Assembly (NCBI RefSeq): GCF_036906915.1
Contig: NZ_JBAKHX010000029.1
Coordinates: 1 to 64,000 of the forward strand
DNA length: 64,000 nt
Direction: 5' to 3'
From: Phytohabitans sp036906915
Lineage (GTDB): Bacteria > Actinomycetota > Actinomycetes > Mycobacteriales > Micromonosporaceae
In this document: one piece after another, positions 46,196-54,582 of the stretch
Layout: every line of letters begins with the position of its first letter
Numbering within the stretch: position 1 is the first letter of the stretch
Position numbers and translations under genes: made by a program
Notes under the pieces: model-generated
Seen by the model: the letters and a program-made list of their open reading frames with translations, nothing else
Database searches by the model: none
Told to the model about the DNA's origin: nothing

Positions 46196-47806
46196 GTGTT
46201 TCCGACCGTGCGTGAGGTCATCGCGCTCGACCCGGTGCGGCACGGCGAACCGCGCGTCGTGGCCGGCGAGTCCGAGCTGGACCGGCCCGTGCGGTGGGTG
46301 CACGTCGCCGAGGTGCCCGACATCGCGACGCTGCTGCGCGGCGGCGAGCTGGTGCTCACCACCGGCATCGGCCTGCCGGCCGACGACGAGGGGCTGCGCG
46401 CGTTCATCGCCGACCTGGCCGGCGTCGGCGTCGCCGGCCTGGTCGTGGAGCTTGGCCGGCGGTACACCGGCAGCGTCCCCAAGGTGATGGTCGCCGCGGC
46501 CGAACGGCGCCGGCTGCCCCTCGTCGAGCTGCGCCGGGCCACGCCGTTCGTGCGGATCACCGAGGCCGTGCATGCCCTGATCGTCGACGCCCAGCTCACG
46601 GAGCTGCGCGCCACTGAGGAGATCCACCAGCGGTTCACCGAACTGTCGGTCGAGGGCGCCGACCCGGCCGAGGTCGTGCACCAGGCCGCCGAGCTGGCCG
46701 GCTGCCCGGTGGTGCTGGAGAACCTGTCGCGCCAGGTGCTCGCGTACGACACCGCCGGCGACAGCCCTGAGCTGCTGCTCGACGGGTGGGAGCAGCATTC
46801 GCGGCGCATCCAGCCGGCGGGGCGCACCGCGTACGACGCCGGGTGGCTGGTCACGACCGTGGGCGCCCGCGGTCAGGACTGGGGCCGGCTGCTGCTGCGC
46901 TGGCCCGGTGCCGAGGCGCCGCCCACGCGTCTGTCGATCCTGCTGGAACGGGCCGCCTCGACGCTCGCCCTGGGCCGGCTGATCCGCCGCGACGCCGAGA
47001 GCCTCGAACGCCAGGTCCACCGCACGCTGCTCACCGTCCTGCTCGACCACAGCCGGCCGGTCGACGAGGTCGCGCTGCGGGCGCGGGCGCTGGGGGTGCC
47101 GCTGGAGCGTCACCCGCTGGTCGGCGTCGTGGTGCGGCACAGGGCAGACGACCTGCTCGCGCCGGCGCGTCTGCGTGACCTGGCCGAGGCGGTGGGGCAG
47201 GCGTTGCGCGAGGCCTCGCTGACCGGGTTGACCTCCGCGCTGGACGAATTGGCCGTGGGCGCGCTGCTGGCGCTGCGCGGCGACGAGGAGCGGGCGCTGT
47301 CCGCTTTCGCGGTCGCTCTTGATCGGGTACGCGGTGCCGCGGCACCGCCGGTCATCGTGGCGGCCGGTTCGCGGGTCGAGGAGCTGCGGGACGCCCGGCG
47401 CTCGCTCGTCGAGGCCAGGCAGGTGGCCGACGCGGCTCGCCACGACCGGCGGGACGTGCCGGTCTTCCGGCTCCCGCACGTCGGGGTGGCCGGCCTTCTG
47501 CACCTGCTGCGTGACGAGCCGCGCCTGCAGACCTTCGTGGAGCGTGAGCTGGGCGGGCTGCTGGCGTACGACGCGGGGCACCCGAAGGAGCAGTTGCTCG
47601 GCACCCTGCGGGCGTACCTGGACAGTGGGCGGAACAAGTCGGCGGCCGCCGCGGCGACGCATCTGTCCCGCCCAGCCTTGTACGAGCGGCTGGCCCGGAT
47701 ATCGCGGATCCTGGGCGTCGACCTGGACTCGGTGGAGTCCTGCCTGTCGCTGCACGTGGCCCTGCTGGCGCTGGAAGCGGTCCGAGACTCAAACATGAAA
47801 CATTGA
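46196..47806 (+). CDS. PucR-family transcriptional regulator
   Basis: This 536-residue regulator has an N-terminal PucR ligand domain (PTVREVIALDPVRHGEP, RWVHVAEVPDIATLLRGGEL), a central region (about 280-400), and a C-terminal helix-turn-helix with NKSAAAAATHLSRPALYERL. PucR members usually control nearby purine, amino-acid or amine catabolism genes. Here the 5' neighbour is an RNA methyltransferase and the 3' neighbour a secreted protein, so the target is unclear. Confidence 0.92.
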   Translation: MFPTVREVIALDPVRHGEPRVVAGESELDRPVRWVHVAEVPDIATLLRGGELVLTTGIGLPADDEGLRAFIADLAGVGVAGLVVELGRRYTGSVPKVMVAAAERRRLPLVELRRATPFVRITEAVHALIVDAQLTELRATEEIHQRFTELSVEGADPAEVVHQAAELAGCPVVLENLSRQVLAYDTAGDSPELLLDGWEQHSRRIQPAGRTAYDAGWLVTTVGARGQDWGRLLLRWPGAEAPPTRLSILLERAASTLALGRLIRRDAESLERQVHRTLLTVLLDHSRPVDEVALRARALGVPLERHPLVGVVVRHRADDLLAPARLRDLAEAVGQALREASLTGLTSALDELAVGALLALRGDEERALSAFAVALDRVRGAAAPPVIVAAGSRVEELRDARRSLVEARQVADAARHDRRDVPVFRLPHVGVAGLLHLLRDEPRLQTFVERELGGLLAYDAGHPKEQLLGTLRAYLDSGRNKSAAAAATHLSRPALYERLARISRILGVDLDSVESCLSLHVALLALEAVRDSNMKH

Positions 47807-47864
47807 CGCTTTTCTAGATCACCATTTTACTGGTGGGTAACATTCGCGGTCGAAAGGACGCCCG

Positions 47865-49052
47865 ATGCGCTCACCGTGGAGAAGACGACTGGCCCTGCTC
47901 GCCGTGCCGGTGCTGTTGAGCGGCACGGCATCCCCCGCTCAGGCGGCGGCGCCGTTGCGAAACGTGTTGATGGTCGGCAACGCGTACGCCGGCACCGTCA
48001 GCTTCATCGACGAGCAGACGTTCGCCAACCTCGGCTCCCTCAACGTCATCCCCGACCTCCAGCAGCGCCTCGACGAGATGAACCTCGTCGAGCGCACCGC
48101 CTACGAGATCGTGCGCGGGCAGAACGGCGACAAGTTCGTCGACGACATGTTCCTGTCTCTGGACGGGAAGATCATGTACGTGTCCCGCGCCAATCTGCCC
48201 GACGTGGTGGCCATCGACCTGGTCACGCGCCGGCAGCTGTGGCGCTTCAAACTCGAGGGCTATCACGCCGACCACATGGCGATGTCGCCCGACGGCACCA
48301 AACTCATCGTCTCGGACACCACCGTCAACAAGGCGCAGGTGATCGACGCGCGCACCGGCACCGAGGTCGCCGAGTTCCCCACCGGCTCGTACCCCCACGC
48401 CAACGACTACTCGCCCGACGGCACCAAGCTGTACAACTCCAGCATCGGGACCGTCTCGCTTCCACGGTGGATGGAGTGGGCCAAGGGTGCCCGGCAGCTC
48501 ACCGTCGTCGACCCGGCGACCTTCAAGGTCACCCGGGTCTACAACTTCGACCACGGCGTGCGGCCCGCGGTGTTCACCGCCGACAACAAGACCATGTACG
48601 CCCAGCTGTCGTACCTGAACGGCTTCGTCGAGTACGACCTGGTGGCCGGGCGGATCGTGCGGACCGTCGAGATGCCGTACGGGTCCGACGGGGCCTCGAT
48701 CCACCCCGACGACTACCCGGGCAACTCGGCGCACCACGGCATGGCGATGTCCGGTGACAGTGCGAAGCTGTGCGTCGCCGGCACGATCGACGACTACGCG
48801 GCGATCGTGTCGCGGCCGGGGCTCACCACCGACCGGATCATCCCGCTGGGCGACATCCCGTACTGGTCACAGACCAGCGCCGACGGCAGGTACTGCTACG
48901 TGTCGCTGAGTGGCGAGGACGAGGTCGCCGTCATCTCGTACGCGACCGCCCAGGTGGTGGCCCGCGTCCCGGTAGGCGACTTCCCCCAACGCGAACGCAA
49001 CGGCAAGGCCGCCCCCGAGGCGCTGGCCGCCCTGGACGCGGCAGCCGGCTGA
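47865..49052 (+). CDS. Secreted YncE-like beta-propeller protein
   Basis: The product is 395 residues. A signal peptide ends near ASPAQAAA (residue about 28). A seven-bladed YVTN/YncE propeller follows, with repeated blades such as MFLSLDGKIMYVSRANLPDV, MSPDGTKLIVSDT and YSPDGTKLYNSSIG. The ligand or substrate is unknown. The start has AAAGGACG upstream. A palindrome copy begins 32 bp after its stop. Confidence 0.9.
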   Translation: MRSPWRRRLALLAVPVLLSGTASPAQAAAPLRNVLMVGNAYAGTVSFIDEQTFANLGSLNVIPDLQQRLDEMNLVERTAYEIVRGQNGDKFVDDMFLSLDGKIMYVSRANLPDVVAIDLVTRRQLWRFKLEGYHADHMAMSPDGTKLIVSDTTVNKAQVIDARTGTEVAEFPTGSYPHANDYSPDGTKLYNSSIGTVSLPRWMEWAKGARQLTVVDPATFKVTRVYNFDHGVRPAVFTADNKTMYAQLSYLNGFVEYDLVAGRIVRTVEMPYGSDGASIHPDDYPGNSAHHGMAMSGDSAKLCVAGTIDDYAAIVSRPGLTTDRIIPLGDIPYWSQTSADGRYCYVSLSGEDEVAVISYATAQVVARVPVGDFPQRERNGKAAPEALAALDAAAG

Positions 49053-49084
49053 CGCGGCCCCTCCTCCCGCCCCGCTCGTCCGCT

Positions 49085-49159
49085 GATCAAGGGCAAACGC
49101 ACGTGGTTCGATCTCTTTCCGCGTGCGTTTGCCCTTGATCCATGCAGATCTCCTTGATC
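49085..49159 (+). repeat. Dispersed palindrome, copy 5 (terminator-like)
   Basis: The core is 49085-49140 with one U-G wobble in a 22-bp stem. The third half-site TCCTTGATC is at 49151-49159. It is sense to the beta-propeller gene, whose stop is 32 bp upstream. Confidence 0.92.
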
Positions 49160-49385
49160 AACACCGTCGCAGGCGGATATCGGGCAATCCGACCGGTGGT
49201 GGCGCTGGCGGGACGGGTCTGGACCGCGCGCCAACGCGGCCTTGACAGGACGCCGTGCCTAACCCAGCGGCGTTGTCTCGTTGATCGCCGCCGCGCGGCG
49301 ACGCCCCTGCCTCGCGCCGTGGGTCGGCAGCTTGCGTCCGCGGCTGGGCCTGCGTCCGTGCGGAGCGTCGCCCCCGGCGGACGTC
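49160..49385. other. Gene-free spacer between palindrome copies 5 and 6
   Basis: About 225 bp separate the two oppositely oriented elements that end the convergent propeller and murL genes. No gene, ribosome site with a plausible frame, or further repeat is seen. Confidence 0.5.
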
Positions 49386-49461
49386 GATCAAGGAGAAGTC
49401 GATCGATCAAGGGCAAACGCACGCGGAAAAGAGATCGAACCACGTGCGTTTGCCCTTGATC
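49386..49461 (-). repeat. Dispersed palindrome, copy 6 (terminator-like)
   Basis: The core is 49405-49461 and the outlying half-site GATCAAGG is at 49386-49393. On the minus strand it follows murL in the sense orientation after a C-rich tract. Apart from one extra loop T, its core equals copy 5 read in the opposite direction. Confidence 0.92.
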
Positions 49462-49517
49462 GACGGCAGCGGGCGCCGGGCGCCGGAGGCGGGCGGGGCG
49501 CCGGGGGCGGGCGGGGG

Positions 49518-50819
49518 TTAGGTCGGGAGGGTTTTCGTGTAGGGCGGGGGGATGAATGCTGGGCCGCCGGGGGTGAAGACGTCGGACTGGGCCGCTGCCG
49601 TCCACGCCTCCGTGGGCACCGCGGCGGACAGGGCGACCACCACGGGGGCGTCTCGCCAATCCGCGGAGTCGCGGAGCAGGGACAGCGCGACCACGGACTC
49701 CTCCACCTCGCCGACGCACTCGAAGGGTTTGTGGCCGTCGAGGCCGAGCAGTTCGCGGTACCCGGGCAGTTGGGACGGGTCGGCCAACAGGTCGGCCCCG
49801 AAGATGCCCACGAGCCGCTCGCGGGGCAGGAACGGCGCCATCGCCAGGAACACGAACCGGCACTTCGGGCAGTGGCCGCACCAGCGGGCGCTCGGGTCGC
49901 GCAGTTTGAAGGCGGCGTTGCAGCTGGTCACCACCGCGTCGTACCGGGTGTGCCGCGCGAACAGTTTCGCTATGTGCAGCTCGGACAGCGGCCGCAGCAA
50001 CGAGAAGTACGCGTCGGCGAGCCCCGCGTGCGCGGCGAGGGCGTCCCGGAGCAGGCCCTCGGCCTCAACGCCCTTGGACCACTGGTGGTTGATCTCGTGC
50101 CCGTTCCAGACGAGGTTGGGGTCGGAGGCGGAGCGCTCGTTCGACATCACGACCGGGCCGAGCCCGTGCAGTACCGCGGTCGCCACGGCGATCAGCGAGT
50201 TGATCGCGGTGACCGGGATGTGCCCGTTGAGTGCGCCGGCCGCGTTGAGCTCGAAGAGCTGCGGGTCGATCGCGCGGCGGGCGGAGAGCGGGGTGAGGCC
50301 GGACGCGTCGAAGACCGACTGGATGACCCAGTTCGGGTTGACCGCGAACGGCACCGGGTCGAAGCCCGCCTCGCGCAGCGCCTCCAGGGTGACGATCGAG
50401 TCCTTGCCGCCGCCGACGGCCGACAGCGGGCGCCCGGTGACGGGGTGCGCTTCCAAAGCGACGGCTGACGGAGCCGAGATCCGCGTCGACAGCACGTGCG
50501 GCAGGTCGTTGCGGTAGGCGTACTCGGACATGCCCTTGGTGTAGACGGCGTCGAGCAGCGCGGTGGCGCCCTCGCTGAGCGGCGTCGTCGCGACGATCTC
50601 GCGCGGCGCGCCCACCTTGTAGTAGCTGACGCCCGCGACGAGGTGGAGCAGTTCGAGCACCCGGCCGAAGGCGGGCGGCGGTGGGCTTGGCGGCAGCGGG
50701 AACGTCACCTTCTCGACGAACGCCAGGTCGTCGAGCGCGTACGGCAAGGTCGCCACGCCGGTCGCCGGGTCGTATGACAGCGGGGGAAAGGACAGCCGCC
50801 GAAACTGGGTGTCGAGCAC
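49518..50819 (-). CDS. murL: UDP-MurNAc-L-Ala-L-Glu epimerase (MurL)
   Basis: The product is a 433-residue enzyme that converts the L-Glu of UDP-MurNAc-L-Ala-L-Glu to D-Glu. Together with MurD2 it replaces the usual glutamate racemase/MurD route. The family features I recall are GGGKDSIVTLEALREAGFDP (an ATP-pyrophosphatase-like loop), VMSNERSASDPNLVWNGHE, and the Cys pair in WCGHCPKCRFVFLAM. I chose the GTG at 50819: a TAGTAT box ends 5 bp before it, fitting a leaderless start. An ATG at 50855 would abut the divergent murD2 start and leave no promoter. Confidence 0.9.
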   Translation of the reverse strand: MLDTQFRRLSFPPLSYDPATGVATLPYALDDLAFVEKVTFPLPPSPPPPAFGRVLELLHLVAGVSYYKVGAPREIVATTPLSEGATALLDAVYTKGMSEYAYRNDLPHVLSTRISAPSAVALEAHPVTGRPLSAVGGGKDSIVTLEALREAGFDPVPFAVNPNWVIQSVFDASGLTPLSARRAIDPQLFELNAAGALNGHIPVTAINSLIAVATAVLHGLGPVVMSNERSASDPNLVWNGHEINHQWSKGVEAEGLLRDALAAHAGLADAYFSLLRPLSELHIAKLFARHTRYDAVVTSCNAAFKLRDPSARWCGHCPKCRFVFLAMAPFLPRERLVGIFGADLLADPSQLPGYRELLGLDGHKPFECVGEVEESVVALSLLRDSADWRDAPVVVALSAAVPTEAWTAAAQSDVFTPGGPAFIPPPYTKTLPT

Positions 50820-50824
50820 ACGCA

Positions 50825-50830
50825 ATACTA
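50825..50830 (-). promoter_or_regulatory. Putative -10 box for leaderless murL
   Basis: TAGTAT on the minus strand lies 5 bp before the chosen GTG. It is one of the few A+T-rich hexamers in the 36-bp gap between the divergent murL and murD2 starts. No good -35 box is seen. Confidence 0.45.
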
Positions 50831-50855
50831 GGACGACCTTGACTGAGGAGGGCAT

Positions 50856-52184
50856 GTGCGCCTGGCTGACCTGCGCGGCCGTTCTGTCGCCGTTTGGGGG
50901 ACCGGCCGGGAGGGCCGGGCGGCGGTGCTCGCTATCGCGCGGCACGCGCCGTCGAGCCTGGTGGCGGTGGACGACAGCGGCAACTTCCTGTCGCTGCCGT
51001 GGGAGCCGCCGCTGTCCGACCTGGCACCGCTCAGGACTGGAAACGCCGCCTTCGAGGCGCTGCTCGGTGTTGACGTGGTCGTTCGCTCGCCGGGCGTGGC
51101 GCAGACCCACCCGTGGGTGGTCGACCTGCGCGCGCGAGGCGTCAGCATCACCAGCGGCACCGCGCTGTGGATGGCCGAGCACGCGGGGCGCACCGTCGGG
51201 GTGACCGGCAGCAAGGGCAAGAGCACGACGTCGAGCCTGATCAGCCACCTGTTGACCGCCGCGGGTCGCCCCAACGTGTACGGGGGGAACATTGGCGTGG
51301 CGGTGCTCGACCTGCCCGAGAGCGACCAGTATGTCCTGGAGCTGTCGAGCTACCAGTGCAGCGATCTGGCGGACTCGCCGCGAGTGGCGGTGGTGACCGC
51401 GCTGTTCCCGGAGCACCTGGACGCGCACGGTGGCGAGCGGGAGTACTACCGCGACAAGCTCAACCTGATCGCCCATGGCCCGGAGTCGGTGGTGGTGAAC
51501 GGGCTGGACGAGCGGCTGGCGGCGGAACTCGGTACGCGAGCAGCCATCAGGGCCGGTTTGCCCGATTCGTTCCACGTCCGTGACGGCGCGTTCTACAACA
51601 GGGACGAGCGGCTCTTCGACCGAGCCGCCCTGCCGCTGGTGGGCAGGCACAACGAGCGCAACCTGTGCGTGGCGCTGGCGGTGCTGGAGGCCCTGGGCGT
51701 CGACCAGGACTTCGACGTCGTGGCGGCGATCGGGTCGTTCAGTGCCCTGCCGCACCGGCTCACCGAGATCGAGGACCCGTCGGGGCTGACGTTCGTCGAC
51801 GACACGCTCGCCACCAGCCCGTACGCGTCGATGCACGCGATCGACGCGTACGAGGGACGGCCGGTCACGGTGATCGTCGGGGGAGCGGACCGGGGCCTCG
51901 ACTACACGCCGCTGCGCGACCATCTCGCCGCACGCGAGATCACCGTGATCGGGGTACCGGACAGCGGTCCCCGGATCGTCGAGGAGCTCAAGGGGCTGCC
52001 CGGCGTGCGCACCGAGATCGCCGAGGACCTGGTGGCGGCGGTGCGGCTGGCGCGGGCGGTCACCCCGTCGGGCGGGGCGGTGCTGCTGTCGCCGGCGGCG
52101 CCGAGCTACGGGCGGTTCCGCAACTTCGAGCATCGCAGTGAGGCGTTTGCCGCCGCGATCGAGGAGACGTCACCGGTCCAGTGA
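50856..52184 (+). CDS. murD2: UDP-N-acetylmuramoyl-L-alanine--L-glutamate ligase (MurD2)
   Basis: This 442-residue Mur ligase adds L-Glu to UDP-MurNAc-L-Ala. The N-terminal domain has VAVWGTGREGRAAV. The ATP loop is GVTGSKGKSTT (about residues 115-125), followed by GGNIGVAVLD and ELSSYQCSDL. The C-terminal domain carries LPHRLTEIEDPSGLTFVDD and GGADRGLDY. Pairing with murL is what separates it from ordinary MurD. The GTG start follows GAGGAGGG. Its 3' end overlaps the convergent gene by 15 bp. Confidence 0.93.
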   Translation: MRLADLRGRSVAVWGTGREGRAAVLAIARHAPSSLVAVDDSGNFLSLPWEPPLSDLAPLRTGNAAFEALLGVDVVVRSPGVAQTHPWVVDLRARGVSITSGTALWMAEHAGRTVGVTGSKGKSTTSSLISHLLTAAGRPNVYGGNIGVAVLDLPESDQYVLELSSYQCSDLADSPRVAVVTALFPEHLDAHGGEREYYRDKLNLIAHGPESVVVNGLDERLAAELGTRAAIRAGLPDSFHVRDGAFYNRDERLFDRAALPLVGRHNERNLCVALAVLEALGVDQDFDVVAAIGSFSALPHRLTEIEDPSGLTFVDDTLATSPYASMHAIDAYEGRPVTVIVGGADRGLDYTPLRDHLAAREITVIGVPDSGPRIVEELKGLPGVRTEIAEDLVAAVRLARAVTPSGGAVLLSPAAPSYGRFRNFEHRSEAFAAAIEETSPVQ

Positions 52185-53087
52185 CGCGACCAGGTGGCGC
52201 ATCGCCCTTATCGCGGAGCGGATCTCCTGCAGGTACCGGCCGGGGGTGAGCACCGGCTCGGGGAGGCTGTCGTCGACCACGCGGGGGTCGACGCCGACCG
52301 TGTCGACCGTGCAGGCGTAGGGCAGGGCGAGCGTGCGGATCGCGTCGCAGTGCTGGAACGGCACGTAGATCGGTGCGGTGACCACCAGTACCCGATCGCC
52401 CTTCGCCAGCGTGGCGTGCTGCGCCCAGAAGCGCTGCGTGTCGGCGGTGTGCGCCCGGCGCAGCCGGGGATCGCTCGACGGCGCTGCCAGTACCGTCACC
52501 GCCGGCCCCTCCGCGGGCCGGTAGGTGCGGATGTCGCCATTGGAGGCGGCGGGTGACCGCACCCCGAACGCCGCCCGCACTCCCAGGTCGAGCACGTCGA
52601 CCTCGGTGGTGCAGCCGCGTACGACGGGTATCACCCGTTCGGCGTCGCTGAGCGGGCGGTAGCTGCCGAGCACGCCCACGCCGCCCGCCACGGTGCCGCG
52701 GCGCAGCAGGTGGGCCGCGTACGCCGTGCGGCGCACACAGGCGTGTGCGAGCCCGCCGAGCACGATCAGGTGCTCGTACTCGCGGTGCCGGGGTGGGCGC
52801 GGCGCCACCATGCCGAGCGCGGTGGCGGCCTCGTGCACCACCGCGGCGACGGTAGGGGTGAGCGCGGGCTCGGCGGCGTCCGGGCGCTCGGCGCCGCGCC
52901 GGAAGTCCCAATGGGCGGCTGAGAACGCGTCGAGCCAGGCGAGCAGGGAAGGGCTGTCGCCGGTGGGCCACCGCCCGCCGAACGCGGCGACCAGGTCGCG
53001 CAGGGGACTGGACGTGATCCAGCGAGCGACGCCGTCGAACACCGCGGCGGGCTCGCCGGTCGGCAGCGGTACCGGCTGGACGTGCAC
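52170..53087 (-). CDS. Conserved protein with YdcF/DUF218-like core
   Basis: The product is 305 residues. The segment HLIVLGGLAHACVRRTAYAA, then VGVLGSYRPLSDAE, and GDRVLVVTAPIYVPFQHCDA resemble the DUF218/YdcF pattern (IIVLGG...R..A..L, SGG, VTs.yH..Ra). The N-terminal 90 residues are not recognised. DUF218 proteins are linked to envelope or cofactor metabolism. Position next to murD2 hints at cell-wall relevance, but this is weak. It starts with GTG. Confidence 0.6.
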   Translation of the reverse strand: MHVQPVPLPTGEPAAVFDGVARWITSSPLRDLVAAFGGRWPTGDSPSLLAWLDAFSAAHWDFRRGAERPDAAEPALTPTVAAVVHEAATALGMVAPRPPRHREYEHLIVLGGLAHACVRRTAYAAHLLRRGTVAGGVGVLGSYRPLSDAERVIPVVRGCTTEVDVLDLGVRAAFGVRSPAASNGDIRTYRPAEGPAVTVLAAPSSDPRLRRAHTADTQRFWAQHATLAKGDRVLVVTAPIYVPFQHCDAIRTLALPYACTVDTVGVDPRVVDDSLPEPVLTPGRYLQEIRSAIRAMRHLVASLDR

Positions 53088-53161
53088 CGTGGGATCTTAA
53101 CGGCGCCGCCGATTACAGAGTGTAGGTTGCCTGTTGAGTCGTGGCGGTGGGAGCGTGCGGT

Positions 53162-54490
53162 ATGACCTCTGATGACCTGTTGGCGCGGCACAAGGCCGTC
53201 ATGCCGTCGTGGATGCCGATCTACTACGCCGAGCCGATCGAGATCGTGTCGGGGTCGGGTTGCCGGGTCACCGACGCCGCCGGCCGCACCTACCTGGACT
53301 TCTTCGGCGGCGTGCTGACGAACATGCTCGGGTACGACATCGCGGAGGTCCGCGAGGCGGTCGAGCGGCAGCTGAGCACCGGCGTGGCGCACACCTCGAC
53401 GCTGTACCTGATCCGGCAGCAGGTCGAGCTGGCCGAGAAGATCGCCCGAGTGTCCGGCATCGAGGACGCGCGGGTGTTCTTCACGAACTCCGGCACCGAG
53501 GCGAACGAGGCGGCCCTGCTGATGGCCACCACGATCCGCCGCTCCAACCAGGTGCTCGCGGTGCGCAACAGCTATCACGGCCGGTCGTACGCGGCGATCG
53601 GCATCACCGGGCACCGCAGCTGGTCGTCGAGCAGCCTGAACCCGCTTCAGGTGGCCTGGCTGCACTCCGGTGACCGCCTGCGCGGCCTGCTGGCCCGGCT
53701 GGACGAGGCCGACCACATCGAGGCGGCCGTCGAAGACCTGCGTGAGGTGCTGGCCACCCAGACCGCGGGCGACGTGGCGTGCCTGATCGCCGAGCCGATC
53801 CAGGGCGTGGGCGGGTTCGTGCACGCTCCTGACGGGCTGTTCGCCGGGCTCAAGAAGGTGCTGGACGAGTACGGCATCCTGCTCATCTCGGACGAGGTGC
53901 AGACCGGGTGGGGGCGCACGGGGGAGCACTTCTGGGGGTACCAGGCGCACGGCGTCACCCCGGACCTGCTCACGTTCGCCAAGGGCATCGGCAACGGGTT
54001 CGCGCTGGGCGGCGTGGTCGGCCGCGCAGACCTCGTCAACGCGATCCAGGCGATCTCGTTCTCCACGTTCGGCGGCAACCCGATCTCGACGGCGGCCGGC
54101 AACGCGGTACTGGACTACGTGCTCGACCACGACCTGCAGGGCAACGCCCAGCGGGTCGGCGCGATCCTTCGTGACGGGCTGCGTGAGGCGGCCGGAAACC
54201 ACCCGATCGTGGCGGAGGTGCGCGGCAAGGGCCTGATGCTGGCGGTCGAGTTCGTGCGGCATCCAGGTCTCCGGCCGGAAGGCATAGGCCGGAAAGGCAG
54301 CACGCTGGAGCCGGACGCGGCGGTCACCACGCGGGTGTTCGAGGAGTGCAAGGCGCGCGGGCTGCTCGTGGGCAAGGGCGGCCTGTACGGGAACGTGCTG
54401 CGGATGGGACCGCCGCTCACGCTCACCGAGGACGAGGCGCGGGAGGGCCTGGCCATCCTGGTCGATGCGATCGCAGCGGCTGGCGCGTAA
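53162..54490 (+). CDS. Class III PLP aminotransferase
   Basis: This 442-residue aminotransferase of the GabT/AGXT2 type has VFFTNSGTEANEAALLMATT, the aspartate motif LLISDEVQTGWGRTG and the PLP lysine Lys274 in LTFAKGIGNGFALGG. It is likely to use an omega-amino acid or alanine/glyoxylate; the exact substrate is unclear. The ATG at 53162 follows GGTGGGAG. It precedes the first amino-sugar transporter set but has its own 92-bp gap with a promoter for that set. Confidence 0.9.
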   Translation: MTSDDLLARHKAVMPSWMPIYYAEPIEIVSGSGCRVTDAAGRTYLDFFGGVLTNMLGYDIAEVREAVERQLSTGVAHTSTLYLIRQQVELAEKIARVSGIEDARVFFTNSGTEANEAALLMATTIRRSNQVLAVRNSYHGRSYAAIGITGHRSWSSSSLNPLQVAWLHSGDRLRGLLARLDEADHIEAAVEDLREVLATQTAGDVACLIAEPIQGVGGFVHAPDGLFAGLKKVLDEYGILLISDEVQTGWGRTGEHFWGYQAHGVTPDLLTFAKGIGNGFALGGVVGRADLVNAIQAISFSTFGGNPISTAAGNAVLDYVLDHDLQGNAQRVGAILRDGLREAAGNHPIVAEVRGKGLMLAVEFVRHPGLRPEGIGRKGSTLEPDAAVTTRVFEECKARGLLVGKGGLYGNVLRMGPPLTLTEDEAREGLAILVDAIAAAGA

Positions 54491-54507
54491 CAGTTCGAAA
54501 CCGGGGC

Positions 54508-54536
54508 TTGCCGCCGTCACGCACTTGTCGTAAGAA
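54508..54536 (+). promoter_or_regulatory. Putative promoter of the first ngcEFG set
   Basis: TTGCCG (54508-54513), a 17-bp spacer and TAAGAA (54531-54536) form a plausible sigma-70-like promoter 46 bp before the ngcE-like start. Confidence 0.5.
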
Positions 54537-54582
54537 TCCTTCAAAGCGCAAGAAGCGATTGAAGGGAAGTGACGCAGCCCCT

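Noticed and set aside
49085..49461. Copies 5 and 6 considered as terminal inverted repeats of a small transposon
   Set aside because: No transposase or target duplication is visible; each copy is better explained as the end signal of the gene beside it.
50856..52133. Extension of the murL frame across murD2 on the minus strand
   Set aside because: The extra 400 residues are low-complexity antisense of murD2; MurL homology starts at LDTQFRRLSF.
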